Counted from the first letter of the stretch, positions 18,448 to 26,968 are shown. The stretch is DNA of 64,000 nt from Streptomyces sp. PsTaAH-137 (GCF_003259365.1 NZ_QLLY01000004.1:1-64000); one strand, 5' to 3'. Notes: a model not told the origin generated them from the sequence alone. Made by a program: numbers and translations.

Positions 18448-19107
18448 ATGGGAACCATTGACTCCGATCTCTATCGCGACATCCTGCAGTTCGCCCACGA
18501 CACTCCGTCGTGGTTCCAGCACCTGATGGAGGTGTGGACCGAACTGGGGCTGCTGCTCTTCGCCGTGCTCTTCGTCGTCGCCTGGTGGCGGGCGCGGCGC
18601 GGCGATCCGCGGGCCCTCGCCGTCGCGGTGCTCGCCCCCCTGGGCACCGCCGTGGCGTACGTGATCAGCGAGGTGGCCAAGTCGGGGATCGACGAGGACC
18701 GGCCGTGCCGGGCGGTGAGCGGAGCGCTGGCGCCGCTGATCGACTGCCCCGCCTACGGAGACTGGTCGTTCCCGTCCAATCACTCCACCATCGCCGCCGC
18801 GGCGGCCGTGGGGCTCGCGCTGGCCTGGCCGAAGATCGGCTGGCTGACGGTGCCGATGGCGATCATGATGGCGTTCTCCCGGGTCTTCGTGGGCGTGCAC
18901 TACCCGCACGACGTCGCGGTGGGCCTGCTCCTCGGCACCTTCGTCGCCGTCCTCTTCTCCCGGCTGTGCGCACCGGCGGCGGCGCGGCTCGTCGGCACGA
19001 TGCGGGGGTCGCGGAACGGTCTGGTGCTGTGGTTCGCCGGTCCGGGCCCGGCCACCCGCGCGGCGCGGCCCGGCACGGCGCCGCGACGCGGGGCACATCG
19101 CCGCTGA
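18448..19107 (+). CDS. PAP2-family membrane phosphatase
   Basis: Integral membrane phosphatase (219 aa) of the PAP2/undecaprenyl-pyrophosphate phosphatase type. The three catalytic motifs are present: K-x6-RP (KSGIDEDRPC, about residue 80), PSNHS (about 109) and SR-x5-H-x3-D (SRVFVGVHYPHDV, about 148). About five membrane segments surround them. The family removes phosphate from lipid carriers such as undecaprenyl pyrophosphate, on the outer face of the membrane. The ATG at 18448 is the start closest to the first conserved helix. A strong hairpin terminator follows its stop. Confidence 0.9.
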   Translation: MGTIDSDLYRDILQFAHDTPSWFQHLMEVWTELGLLLFAVLFVVAWWRARRGDPRALAVAVLAPLGTAVAYVISEVAKSGIDEDRPCRAVSGALAPLIDCPAYGDWSFPSNHSTIAAAAAVGLALAWPKIGWLTVPMAIMMAFSRVFVGVHYPHDVAVGLLLGTFVAVLFSRLCAPAAARLVGTMRGSRNGLVLWFAGPGPATRAARPGTAPRRGAHRR

Positions 19108-19123
19108 TCCCCGAACACCCGGC

Positions 19124-19176
19124 ACGAAGCGGGCCTGCTGACGTGATGTCACCTCACGTGAGCAGGCCCGCTTCGT
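19124..19176. terminator. Strong hairpin terminator after PAP2 gene
   Basis: Perfect 16-bp arms, ACGAAGCGGGCCTGCT (19124-19139) and AGCAGGCCCGCTTCGT (19161-19176), with a further inner GACGTGA/TCACGTG pairing. It begins 17 nt after the PAP2 stop and works in both directions. Confidence 0.85.
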
Positions 19177-19455
19177 ATGCCGCCGTCGTGCGGTCCCGCG
19201 TCGAGCACCGGCAGGCACAGCGCCACCCAGAGCGAGAGGTCCACGAGCACGGCGACCCGGCGTCGACGGTTCACTCGGTCGACGGTACAAGCGCGGCCGT
19301 CCGCACCGCCCCTGTCGATCGTCAGGTATCCACCTGTACCGTCCGCCGCCCCTCCTCTCCCCGAGCCGCCCGGTAACAAAGCGCGGCCCCCGGGTGACGG
19401 CGGCGGCGCCGTCCGTCCCGGGGTGCCCTCCACCCGTGGCAGGATCGGCAGTGCC
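19177..19455. other. Intergenic region before mutY
   Basis: No supported gene here. It holds a pair of inverted arms, GACGGTACA (19281-19289) and TGTACCGTC (19335-19343), 45 bp apart, and the partial palindrome CAGGTATCCACCTG. A short minus-strand frame with coding-like third positions (19149-19274) is discussed under rejected items. The mutY promoter should lie in this region but no clear boxes were found. Confidence 0.5.
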
Positions 19456-20370
19456 ATGACTGCGCCCACGAAGACTCCCGAGAACGCACCCGCCGAGCGG
19501 ACCGATCTCCACGAACCGGTCATCGACTGGTTCGACGAGCACGCCCGTGACCTGCCCTGGCGTCGCCCAGAGGCCGGCCCGTGGGGCGTGATGGTCAGCG
19601 AGTTCATGCTGCAGCAGACCCCGGTGAGCCGGGTCCTGCCGGTCTACGAACAGTGGCTCGCCCGCTGGCCGCGCCCCGCCGACCTCGCCGAGGACGCCCC
19701 CGGCGAAGCCGTCCGTGCCTGGGGCCGGCTCGGCTACCCGCGCCGCGCCTTGCGGCTGCACGGCGCGGCCGTCGCCATAACGGAACGGCACGGCGGCGAC
19801 GTACCGACCGGTCACGCCCAGCTGCTCGCTCTGCCGGGCATCGGGGAGTACACGGCCGCCGCGGTCGCCTCGTTCGCGTACGGGCAGCGGCACGCGGTGC
19901 TCGACACCAACGTGCGGCGGGTGTTCGCCCGCGCCGTGGCGGGCGTGCAGTTCCCGCCGAACGCGACCACCGCCGCCGAGCGGAAGCTGGCCCGGACCCT
20001 GCTGCCGGAGCAGGAGGACACTGCCGCCAAGTGGGCCGCCGCCTCGATGGAGCTGGGCGCCCTCGTGTGCACCGCGAAGGGCGAGGAGTGCCACCGGTGC
20101 CCGATCGCCGCGCTGTGCGCGTGGCGGCTCGCCGGGAAGCCCGCGCACGAGGGGCCGCCGCGGCGCGGACAGACGTACGCGGGGACGGACCGTCAGGTGC
20201 GGGGCAAGCTGCTCGCCGTGTTGCGGGACGCGGTCGCTCCGGTTCCGCAGGCGGCGCTGGACCGGGTCTGGGACGATCCGGTGCAGCGGGCCCGGGCGCT
20301 GGACGGCCTGGTCGGCGATGGTCTGGTGGAGCCGCTCGCGGGCGGTCTGTACCGGCTTCCGGCCGGCTGA
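19456..20370 (+). CDS. mutY: A/G-specific adenine glycosylase MutY
   Basis: Base-excision repair enzyme that removes adenine opposite 8-oxoguanine (304 aa). The catalytic Glu is in VMVSEFMLQQTPV. The helix-hairpin-helix LPGIGEYTAAAVASFAYG has Tyr where bifunctional glycosylases have Lys, as expected for MutY, and the catalytic Asp follows in AVLDTNVRRV. The iron-sulfur ligands are C-x6-C-x2-C-x5-C (VCTAKGEECHRCPIAALC). It is shorter than E. coli MutY, with a reduced C-terminal NUDIX-like domain. Start ATG at 19456. The sigE operon follows 186 bp downstream with its own promoter region. Confidence 0.95.
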   Translation: MTAPTKTPENAPAERTDLHEPVIDWFDEHARDLPWRRPEAGPWGVMVSEFMLQQTPVSRVLPVYEQWLARWPRPADLAEDAPGEAVRAWGRLGYPRRALRLHGAAVAITERHGGDVPTGHAQLLALPGIGEYTAAAVASFAYGQRHAVLDTNVRRVFARAVAGVQFPPNATTAAERKLARTLLPEQEDTAAKWAAASMELGALVCTAKGEECHRCPIAALCAWRLAGKPAHEGPPRRGQTYAGTDRQVRGKLLAVLRDAVAPVPQAALDRVWDDPVQRARALDGLVGDGLVEPLAGGLYRLPAG

Positions 20371-20556
20371 GACCTGCGCCGACGGCCGGAGACATTCAGC
20401 CGATTCTCAGCTCCGTTACAGAACCGACGGACAGCCGTGCGTTCGTCGAAGGCTGGAACGGACAGTGCCGTGACAACGCCTCCGTAGCTTCTTCTCAACA
20501 CCGCACACGACCAGTGCGGACCACGGGGAGCAAGCGGGATCGGGAGGCGGTTCATC

Positions 20557-21111
20557 ATGGCGCACGGCGGTGAGGTGCTCGAGTTCGAGGAGTACGTCCG
20601 GACGCGGCAGGACGCTCTGCTGCGCAGCGCCCGGCGTCTGGTGCCGGACCCCGTCGACGCCCAGGACCTGCTGCAGACGGCGCTCGTGCGGACGTACGGG
20701 CGGTGGGACGGCATAGCGGACAAGCGCCTGGCCGACGCCTATCTGCGCCGCGTCATGATCAATACGCGGACCGAGTGGTGGCGGGCCCGGAAGCTGGAGG
20801 AGGTCCCGACCGAGCAGCTTCCGGAGTCGACGATCGACGACTCCACCGAGCAGCACGCGGACCGTGCCCTGTTGATGGACGTCATGAAGGTGCTGGCTCC
20901 GAAGCAGCGCAGTGTCGTGGTGCTGCGACACTGGGAGCAGATGTCCACAGAGGAGACGGCCGCCGCCCTCGGAATGTCGGCCGGAACCGTGAAGAGCACG
21001 CTGCACCGGGCCCTGGCCCGGCTCCGCGAAGAGCTGGAGAACCGGGACCGGGAGGAACTGGTGGCGGGCGCGCTCGACCGTCGTGAGGAGCGGGAGCGTT
21101 GCGCGGCCTAG
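20557..21111 (+). CDS. sigE: ECF sigma factor SigE (cell-envelope stress)
   Basis: ECF RNA polymerase sigma factor of 184 aa. Region 2 spans about residues 8-75 (DPVDAQDLLQTALVRTYGRW; INTRTEWWR) and region 4 about 115-165 (VLRHWEQMSTEETAAALGMSAGTVKSTLHRAL). By order of genes it corresponds to S. coelicolor sigE, whose operon sigE-cseA-cseB-cseC answers cell-envelope stress; there CseB/CseC activate the sigE promoter and no anti-sigma gene is present. That matches here. The ATG at 20557 is preceded by GGGAGG. Its stop codon lies inside the start of cseA. Confidence 0.95.
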   Translation: MAHGGEVLEFEEYVRTRQDALLRSARRLVPDPVDAQDLLQTALVRTYGRWDGIADKRLADAYLRRVMINTRTEWWRARKLEEVPTEQLPESTIDDSTEQHADRALLMDVMKVLAPKQRSVVVLRHWEQMSTEETAAALGMSAGTVKSTLHRALARLREELENRDREELVAGALDRREERERCAA

Positions 21112-21848
21112 GCACACGTGCCTCTGGGACGGGGTTCCGCGGAGCCCTGAGCAGGATCCTGCACCGAGTCCTTCGAGGGACCCTTCGGGCAGGCAAGGCG
21201 GGGAGTCCGGTACTGGCCGGGCTCGCCGCCCTCGGGCTTTTCGCCGGGGCGCTCGCGGCCTGCTCGGCGGGCGGCACCGGCGCCCGTGACGAGGGGCCCG
21301 CCCGGACCGACCCGGTCGGCTCGACCGCGCCGGCCGCCACGGTGAGCCCCGAGCCGGACGAGGCCGCCGCACCCCCCTCCCCGTCCCCGACCCCCGCGTC
21401 GGTGAACGCGGTGCGGCTGGTGAAGGACGACCCGAAGGTCAGCGCCGACATCAAGCGCGACCTGAAGCCGTGCGTGGCCAAGGAGTACCCGGTCGACGTG
21501 AGCTACGGGAACCTGACCGGCGGTACGTCGAACGACATCGTGGTGAACGTGATGACCTGCGGCGATGCCGTGGGCATCGGCACGTACGTGTATCGCGACG
21601 ACGACGGCACGTACAAGAATGTCTTCCAGGCCGAGGAACCCCCGGTGTACGCGGAGATCGACCGAGGTGATCTCGTGGTCACCAAGCAGGTGTACGAGAA
21701 GGGCGACTCCGTCTCCTCTCCGTCGGGCGAGGAGATCCTCACCTACCGCTGGAGCGGCGGCCGCTTCACCGAGGTGGAGCGCACGCACAACGACTACAGC
21801 CACGCGGTGGACGGGGAGTCGGCGTCGCCCGCGCCGGAGGACGGCTGA
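21099..21848 (+). CDS. cseA: Lipoprotein CseA
   Basis: Exported lipoprotein of 249 aa that, in S. coelicolor, dampens sigE induction through the CseC kinase. The N-terminus is basic and long, then a hydrophobic core leads to the lipobox ALAAC (Cys at about residue 55). Next comes a Pro/Ser/Asp-rich linker and a globular domain with two cysteines (LKPCVAKEYP, VMTCGDAVG). The start is TTG at 21099, overlapping the sigE stop by 13 nt with GGGAG in front, so translation is coupled. A rare TTG start and overlap may keep its level low relative to SigE. Confidence 0.9.
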   Translation: MRGLGTRASGTGFRGALSRILHRVLRGTLRAGKAGSPVLAGLAALGLFAGALAACSAGGTGARDEGPARTDPVGSTAPAATVSPEPDEAAAPPSPSPTPASVNAVRLVKDDPKVSADIKRDLKPCVAKEYPVDVSYGNLTGGTSNDIVVNVMTCGDAVGIGTYVYRDDDGTYKNVFQAEEPPVYAEIDRGDLVVTKQVYEKGDSVSSPSGEEILTYRWSGGRFTEVERTHNDYSHAVDGESASPAPEDG

Positions 21849-21900
21849 CGCGGCCGGCGGGACGGCTCGGACGGTACGGGAACGGAAGGGACAGCAGCAC

Positions 21901-22629
21901 ATGGCGGAGCGCAGGGGCGAGCAGACCCACGTCCTGTTCGTCGAGGACGACGACGTCATCCGCGAGGCCACCCAGCTCGCCCTGGAGCGGGACGGTTTCG
22001 TGGTCACCGCGATGCCGGACGGGCTGGCGGGCCTGGAGGCGTTCCGCGCGGACCGGCCCGACATCGCGCTGCTCGACGTGATGGTGCCGGGGCTCGACGG
22101 GGTCTCGCTGTGCCGCCGGATCCGCGACGAGTCGACCGTCCCGGTGATCATGCTCTCCGCGCGCGCGGACTCCATCGACGTCGTGCTCGGCCTGGAGGCG
22201 GGGGCGGACGACTACGTGACCAAGCCGTTCGACGGGGCGGTGCTCGTGGCCCGGATCCGGGCCGTGCTGCGCCGCTTCGGGCACGCGGGCGGTCCGGCGG
22301 CGGGCGGCTCCGGCGGCGCGGAGACGGCGGACGCCGGTCCCGGTGCCGTGCTGCACTTCGGCGATCTGGAGATCGACACGGAGGGCATGGAGGTCACCAA
22401 GGGCGGTACGCAGGTGGCGCTGACGCCGACCGAGATGCGGCTGCTCCTGGAGTTTTCCTCGGCGCCCGGCACGGTCCTGTCCCGCGACAAGCTGCTAGAG
22501 CGCGTGTGGGACTACGGCTGGGGCGGGGACACCCGCGTCGTCGACGTCCATGTGCAGCGGCTGCGCACCAAGATCGGCCAGGACCGGATCGAGACGGTCC
22601 GCGGCTTCGGCTACAAGTTGAAGGCCTGA
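21901..22629 (+). CDS. cseB: Response regulator CseB
   Basis: OmpR/PhoB-type response regulator (242 aa) that activates the sigE promoter in S. coelicolor. Receiver domain about 10-125: acidic pocket VEDDD, phospho-acceptor Asp in IALLDVMVPGLDG, Thr/Ser in VIMLSAR, Lys in DDYVTKPFDG. C-terminal winged helix about 145-240 with VALTPTEMRLLLEF and DTRVVDVHVQRLRTKIG. The ATG at 21901 is preceded by GGAAGGGACAGCAG; nearly the same leader stands before cseC. The gene pair with cseC is 57 bp apart. Confidence 0.95.
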   Translation: MAERRGEQTHVLFVEDDDVIREATQLALERDGFVVTAMPDGLAGLEAFRADRPDIALLDVMVPGLDGVSLCRRIRDESTVPVIMLSARADSIDVVLGLEAGADDYVTKPFDGAVLVARIRAVLRRFGHAGGPAAGGSGGAETADAGPGAVLHFGDLEIDTEGMEVTKGGTQVALTPTEMRLLLEFSSAPGTVLSRDKLLERVWDYGWGGDTRVVDVHVQRLRTKIGQDRIETVRGFGYKLKA

Positions 22630-22686
22630 GCCGGCTCGACGGCACGGGCCGGGCACGGCCTGGTGGAACGGGATGGGACAGCAGAT

Positions 22687-24069
22687 ATGAGGGGGCCCGC
22701 GGACAGGCCCGGGACGGCGCGGCTGCGGCATCTGCTGCCGCGGCGGCTGCGGCGCAGCCTGCGCAGTGGCGTGCGCTGGAAGATCAGCGTGGCCATCGCG
22801 CTGGTCGGGGCGCTGGTGGCGATCGCGCTCAGCCTGGTCGTGCACAACGCGGCACGGGTCTCGATGCTGGACAACGCCCGGGACGTGCAGGACGAGCGGA
22901 TCCAGTTCGTGCAGCGGCAGTACGAGGCGCGCGGCGGCAATCTGCCGGTCGGCTTCCGGGTCGACGATCCGGCGCTCCCCGCCGAGCTGCGCGCCAAGGT
23001 GCTCGACGGGCGCCGCGCCACCTATGTGTCCGAGCCGTCCGACGGGGTGCCGGACATCTGGGCCGCGGTGCCGCTGGCCGACGGGGGCGTGCTGTCGGTG
23101 CACACCCGGTTCACCGATCGCAGCGCGACCGTGATGAAGGACCTCGACCAGGCGCTGATCATCGGCTCCATCGCGGTCGTCTTCGGCGGCAGCGCGCTCG
23201 GGGTGCTCATCGGCGGCCAGCTCTCGCGGCGGTTGCGCAAGGCGGCGAGCGCGGCCCGGGAGGTCGCGCAGGGGCAGACGCACGTGCGCGTACGGGAGGC
23301 CATCGGCGGGGTCGTCCGGGACGAGACCGATGACCTCGCGCAGGCCGTGGACGCCATGGCCGACGCGCTCAAGCAGCGCCTTGAGGCCGAGCGCCGGGTC
23401 ACCGCGGACATCGCGCACGAGCTGCGCACGCCGGTCACCGGGCTGCTCACCGCCGCCGAGCTGCTGCCGCCCGGGCGGCCCAGCGAGCTGGTCAAGGACC
23501 GGGCGCAGGCGATGCGGACGCTCGTCGAGGATGTGCTGGAGGTGGCCCGTCTGGACAGTTCGGCGGAGCGGGCCGAGTTGCAGGACATCATGCTGGGCGA
23601 GTTCGTCAGCCGCCGGGTCGCGGCCCGTGCCTTCGACGGGATCACGGTCAGCGTCATACACGAGTCGGAGGTGACCACGGATCCGCGCCGTCTGGAGCGC
23701 ATCCTGTTCAACCTCCTGGCGAACGCCGCCAAGCATGCACGGCCGCCGATAGAGGTCAGCGTCGAGGGCCGGGTCATCCGGGTCCGCGACCACGGTCCCG
23801 GTTTCCCGGAGGACCTGCTCGAAGAGGGGCCCAGCCGGTTCCGCACCGGCGCGGCCGACCGTGCCGGGCACGGGCACGGGCTCGGGCTGACCATCGCGGC
23901 CGGTCAGGCCCAGGTGCTGGGTGCCCGCCTCACGTTCCGCAACGTACGCCCGCCGGGCGCGGCATCCGGTACCCCGGCCGAGGGCGCGGTGGCGGTGCTC
24001 TGGCTGCCCGAACACGCCCCGACCAACACGGGCAGCTTCCCGATCTTCCGACTGCCCGACACCATGTGA
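22687..24069 (+). CDS. cseC: Sensor histidine kinase CseC
   Basis: Membrane histidine kinase (460 aa) that senses envelope damage and phosphorylates CseB. Two membrane spans (about 30-50, SVAIALVGALVAIALSLVV; about 157-180) bracket an outer sensor loop of some 105 residues. A HAMP linker follows, then the H-box DIAHELRTPVTGLL and the ATPase domain with N box FNLLANAAKHA, G1 DHGPGFPEDL and G2 GHGHGLGLTIA. The ATG at 22687 is preferred over GTG at 22663 because GGGACAGCAG precedes it, as for cseB. A hairpin at 24341 may end the operon. Confidence 0.93.
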   Translation: MRGPADRPGTARLRHLLPRRLRRSLRSGVRWKISVAIALVGALVAIALSLVVHNAARVSMLDNARDVQDERIQFVQRQYEARGGNLPVGFRVDDPALPAELRAKVLDGRRATYVSEPSDGVPDIWAAVPLADGGVLSVHTRFTDRSATVMKDLDQALIIGSIAVVFGGSALGVLIGGQLSRRLRKAASAAREVAQGQTHVRVREAIGGVVRDETDDLAQAVDAMADALKQRLEAERRVTADIAHELRTPVTGLLTAAELLPPGRPSELVKDRAQAMRTLVEDVLEVARLDSSAERAELQDIMLGEFVSRRVAARAFDGITVSVIHESEVTTDPRRLERILFNLLANAAKHARPPIEVSVEGRVIRVRDHGPGFPEDLLEEGPSRFRTGAADRAGHGHGLGLTIAAGQAQVLGARLTFRNVRPPGAASGTPAEGAVAVLWLPEHAPTNTGSFPIFRLPDTM

Positions 24070-24120
24070 ACCTGCGCGGGCCCGCCACTCGTTCTCCGGG
24101 TGCAGCCCGGTGCCCGCTTC
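24070..24120 (+). other. Start of the cseC-MFS convergent gap
   Basis: Short stretch after cseC without a gene. It leads into the repeat array (24121-24511) that fills most of the 583-bp gap. The remainder, 24512-24652, is GC-rich and also without a supported gene; it contains a CCCCGGGGCG run and a short GCCGCTTTCG-type inverted segment near the MFS stop. Confidence 0.5.
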
Positions 24121-24318
24121 TCGCGCAGTTCCCCGCGCCCCTGGGCAGTCCTTCATCCGCGCCCCGGTGGGGGCTTCTCGCGCAGTTCCCCGCGCCCCTA
24201 AAACCAGATCCCACGCGCGCCTCTCGTCGTGGCTGGTCGCGCAGTTCCCCGCGCCCCTAAAACCAGTTCCCACGCGCGCCTCTCGTCGTGGCTGGTCGCG
24301 CAGTTCCCCGCGCCCCTG
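24121..24318 (+). repeat. Tandem array of the dispersed repeat, four plus-oriented copies
   Basis: Copies of the 23-bp element (core CGCAGTTCCCCGCGCCCC) begin at 24121, 24178, 24237 and 24296, a period of 57-59 bp. Copies at 24178, 24237 and 24296 lie in a longer near-identical unit that also contains AAAACCAG, CCACGCGCGCCTCTCGTCG and TGGCTGG. The array is downstream of cseC and runs toward a central hairpin. No open frame is maintained across it. Nothing resembles CRISPR leader or Cas genes. Confidence 0.9.
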
Positions 24319-24340
24319 AAGGCTGCGCTTCGCGCGCCTT

Positions 24341-24379
24341 CCCCTGATGAGATGCCGCACGAAGTGCGCATCTCAGGGG
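24341..24379. terminator. Hairpin terminator at the array centre
   Basis: CCCCTGA(TGA)GATGC(C)GCAC pairs with GTGCGCATCTCAGGGG around a GAA loop, with one 3-nt and one 1-nt bulge. It sits where the two opposed repeat arrays meet, between the convergent cseC operon and the MFS gene, and could end both transcripts. Confidence 0.65.
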
Positions 24380-24511
24380 CGCGGGGAACTGCGCGAGAAG
24401 CGGCCACCGGGCCGCACACGAACGAACCCCCAGGGGCGCGGGGAACTGCGCGACCAGCCACGACGGCGCCGCACACGAACGAACCCCCCAGGGGCGCGGG
24501 GAACTGCGCGA
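24374..24511 (-). repeat. Tandem array of the dispersed repeat, three minus-oriented copies
   Basis: Three inverted copies of the same element begin at 24374, 24431 and 24489 (period 57-58 bp), reading GGGGCGCGGGGAACTGCGCG on the plus strand. They mirror the four copies at 24121-24318. The spacers share GAACGAACCCC and AGCCAC words. Transcripts crossing the whole region could pair the two halves into a long branched hairpin. Confidence 0.9.
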
Positions 24512-24652
24512 CCAGCCCCCACCGGCCCGCACCCGAACGAAGGGCCCCGGGGCGCGGCCCCGGCGGCGCGGCTCCAGGGAGCCCGACCGCCCGCCAAAGC
24601 GAAAGCGGCCCCCGGCGCCGAAGCACCGGAAGCCGCTCGGCAGGCCGGACGG

Positions 24653-26236
24653 TCAGACGGGCTCCGCCACCACGGCCCCGCCGGGCACAGCGTCCTGGTC
24701 CTCGCCGGCAGGCCCCCCGCGCAGGGCGACCTCCTTGACGAACACGGCCGCGATCAACGCCACGACCGCGACGACCGACCCGAGCAGGAACGCCACATGC
24801 GTCCCGGACGACACAGCGAACTCGTACGCCTCGCGCACCGGCGCCGGCAGCTTGGCCAGACTCGCGGCGTCCAGCTGCGCCGACTTCTCGGTCATCCTGC
24901 CGCCGAGCGCACCCGCCCGCTCGGCCATGACGTCCTGCACCTTGTTGTTGAACAGCGCGCCCATGATGGCGACACCGAACGACGACCCCAGCGTCCGGAA
25001 CAGCGTGGTCGACGAGGACGCGACGCCCATGTCCTTCATCTCGACGCTGTTCTGCGCGACGAGCATGGTGATCTGCATCAGGCAGCCCATGCCGGCGCCG
25101 AGCACCGCCATGTAGACGCCGGACATGAACCGCGACGTGCCGGTGTCCATCTGCGCGAGCAGGAACAGCCCGCCGATCATCAGCACGCTGCCGACGATCG
25201 GGAACATCTTGTACTTGCCGGTGTTCGTGGTGACCCGCCCCGCGACGAGCGAGACGACCATCATCGACAGCAGCATGGGCAGGAGCAGCAGCCCGGAGTT
25301 GGTCGCGGACGCGCCCTGCACGGACTGCTGGTACAGCGGCAGGAAGAGCACGGCGCCGAACATCACGAACCCGGTGATGAAGCCGATCACCGACATCAGG
25401 GTGAAGTTGCGGCTGCGGAAGATGTGCAGCGGCAGGATCGGCTCGGCGGCCCTGGTCTGCGAGAAGACGAACCCGACGAGCGCGGCGACCCCGAGCCCGA
25501 TGAGCTCCATGATCACGGCGGAGCCCCACGCGTACTCGCTGCCGCCCCAGGTCGTGACCAGCACGATCGAGGTGATGCCGACGGTGAGCAGCGCGGCGCC
25601 GAGATAGTCGATGGAACCGCCCGAGCGCTTCTTCGGCAGATGCAGCACGGCGGTGATCATGATCAGCGCGACGGCGCCGATCGGCAGGTTGATGTAGAAG
25701 GTCCAGCGCCAGCCGAGGTGGTCGGTGATGGTGCCGCCGACGAGCGGCCCGCCGATCATGGCGAGCGCCATGACACCGGCCATCATGCCCTGGTACTTGC
25801 CGCGCTCCCGGGGCGGTATGAGGTCACCGATGATGGCCATCACGCCGACCATCAGACCGCCGGCGCCGAGGCCCTGGACGGCCCGGAAGGCGATCAGCTC
25901 GGTCATGCCCTGGGCCATGCCGCTGAGCGCGGAGCCGATCAGGAAGATGACGATGGAGGTCAGGAAGGCGCCCTTCCTGCCGTACATGTCACCGACCTTG
26001 CCCCAGATGGGCGTGGAGGCGGCGGTGGCGAGCGTGTAGGCCGTGACGACCCACGACAGGTGCTCGATGCCGCCGAGGTCACCGACGATCGTCGGCATCG
26101 CGGTGCCCACGATCATGTTGTCGAGCATGGCGAGCAGCATGGCGATCATCAGCGCCATCAGCACGACGCGCACACTGCGCGGCTGCGGCTGTTTCACCTG
26201 CTCCCCGCTGCCCGCCGCTTTCTTCGTCTGCGCCAT
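24653..26236 (-). CDS. DHA2-type MFS drug exporter (14 TMS)
   Basis: Proton-driven multidrug efflux protein of 527 aa, EmrB/QacA class. Fourteen hydrophobic segments are expected from the pattern. Family motifs: LDNMIVGTAMPTIVGDLGG (motif D1-like), WGKVGDMYGRKGAFL (motif A) and the motif C region VMALAMIGGPLVGGTITD. The soluble head is short and Gln/Lys-rich. The ATG at 26236 follows GGGGGA; a longer version would start inside the operator. The gene is divergent from a TetR gene, with two mirrored operators and a good promoter between them, so TetR repression with induction by an exported drug is likely. Confidence 0.93.
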   Translation of the reverse strand: MAQTKKAAGSGEQVKQPQPRSVRVVLMALMIAMLLAMLDNMIVGTAMPTIVGDLGGIEHLSWVVTAYTLATAASTPIWGKVGDMYGRKGAFLTSIVIFLIGSALSGMAQGMTELIAFRAVQGLGAGGLMVGVMAIIGDLIPPRERGKYQGMMAGVMALAMIGGPLVGGTITDHLGWRWTFYINLPIGAVALIMITAVLHLPKKRSGGSIDYLGAALLTVGITSIVLVTTWGGSEYAWGSAVIMELIGLGVAALVGFVFSQTRAAEPILPLHIFRSRNFTLMSVIGFITGFVMFGAVLFLPLYQQSVQGASATNSGLLLLPMLLSMMVVSLVAGRVTTNTGKYKMFPIVGSVLMIGGLFLLAQMDTGTSRFMSGVYMAVLGAGMGCLMQITMLVAQNSVEMKDMGVASSSTTLFRTLGSSFGVAIMGALFNNKVQDVMAERAGALGGRMTEKSAQLDAASLAKLPAPVREAYEFAVSSGTHVAFLLGSVVAVVALIAAVFVKEVALRGGPAGEDQDAVPGGAVVAEPV

Positions 26237-26251
26237 GTCCCCCACACTCCC

Positions 26252-26323
26252 ACTTACTTGCCGACCGGCTAGTTCCTTACAATGGGGAAGGTAGGGCGAC
26301 AACTAGCCGGTCGTCAAGTAAGT
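26252..26323. promoter_or_regulatory. Divergent promoters with paired TetR operators
   Basis: Two 23-bp sites, 26252-26274 and 26301-26323, are inverted copies of each other with one mismatch, 26 bp apart; each also has inner symmetry (ACTTGCCG-AC-CGGCTAGT). The MFS promoter reads TTGACG (26317-26312), 18 bp, TACCTT (26293-26288) on the minus strand, with its -35 inside one site. On the plus strand TACAAT (26278-26283) may be the tetR -10. Binding to both sites would shut off both genes. Confidence 0.85.
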
Positions 26324-26370
26324 TTTCTCCCAAGAGCCGAGAGCCAAGAGCGGGCGAGCAAGGGGCACAG

Positions 26371-26958
26371 ATGGTCACGGGCAGCAGCAAGCCGCAGCAG
26401 CGCCGCGGGGACACCCGCCAGCGCATCCAGGACGTGACCCTCGAACTGATCGCCGAGCAGGGCTACGAGAAGACGTCCCTGAGAGAGATCGCCGAGCGGC
26501 TGGGCGTCACCAAGGCGGCGCTCTACTACCACTTCAAGACCAAGGAAGACATCCTCGTCAGCCTCTTCAGCGATCTGATGAGGCCGATCGACGAGCTGAT
26601 CACCTGGGCCAAGGAGCAGCCGCGCCCCGTCCCCCTGGAGACCAAGCGGGAGATCCTCACCCGCTACAGCGAGGCACTGTCGGATGCCTCGCCGCTCTTC
26701 CGCTTCATGCAGGAGAACCAGGCGCAGATGCGCGAGCTGAGCATCGGCGAGAACTTCAAGGACCGGATGCACGACCTGATCACCCAGCTGCTGCCCGAGG
26801 ACGCCTCACTGACCGATCGCGTGCGCTGCGTCAGCGCGCTGTTCTCGATGCACGCGGGGATGTTCGTCCTCAGGGACGTGGAAGGCGACCCCGAGGAGAA
26901 GCGTCTCGCCATCCTCGAGGTCGCCACGGACCTGATCACTCAGGCCCACAAGCACTGA
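26371..26958 (+). CDS. TetR repressor of the divergent MFS exporter
   Basis: TetR-type regulator, 195 aa. N-terminal helix-turn-helix about residues 14-60: TRQRIQDVTLELIAEQGYEK, SLREIAERLGVTKAALYYHFKTKEDIL. The C-terminal helices (about 75-195) form the drug-binding and dimer core, as in TetR_C-type exporters' repressors. The ATG at 26371 has AAGGGG upstream. It almost certainly acts on the paired 23-bp operators in the shared intergenic region, controlling the exporter and itself. The inducer is unknown. Confidence 0.93.
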   Translation: MVTGSSKPQQRRGDTRQRIQDVTLELIAEQGYEKTSLREIAERLGVTKAALYYHFKTKEDILVSLFSDLMRPIDELITWAKEQPRPVPLETKREILTRYSEALSDASPLFRFMQENQAQMRELSIGENFKDRMHDLITQLLPEDASLTDRVRCVSALFSMHAGMFVLRDVEGDPEEKRLAILEVATDLITQAHKH

Positions 26959-26968
26959 GAGCCGTCGG

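Noticed and set aside
19149..19274. A minus-strand frame of 41 aa with G/C-rich third positions (starts MNRRRRVAVLVDLSL)
   Set aside because: Coding-like, but its end runs through the PAP2 terminator stem, no ribosome site or promoter is visible, and I recognise no family. Kept only as a note.
24121..24511. CRISPR-like array
   Set aside because: Spacers are themselves similar between units, orientation flips half-way, and no cas genes are near. It is a dispersed repeat array.
24347..26272. A 641-aa plus-strand frame over the MFS gene and part of the repeat array
   Set aside because: Antisense to the exporter, and its first part simply translates the repeats.
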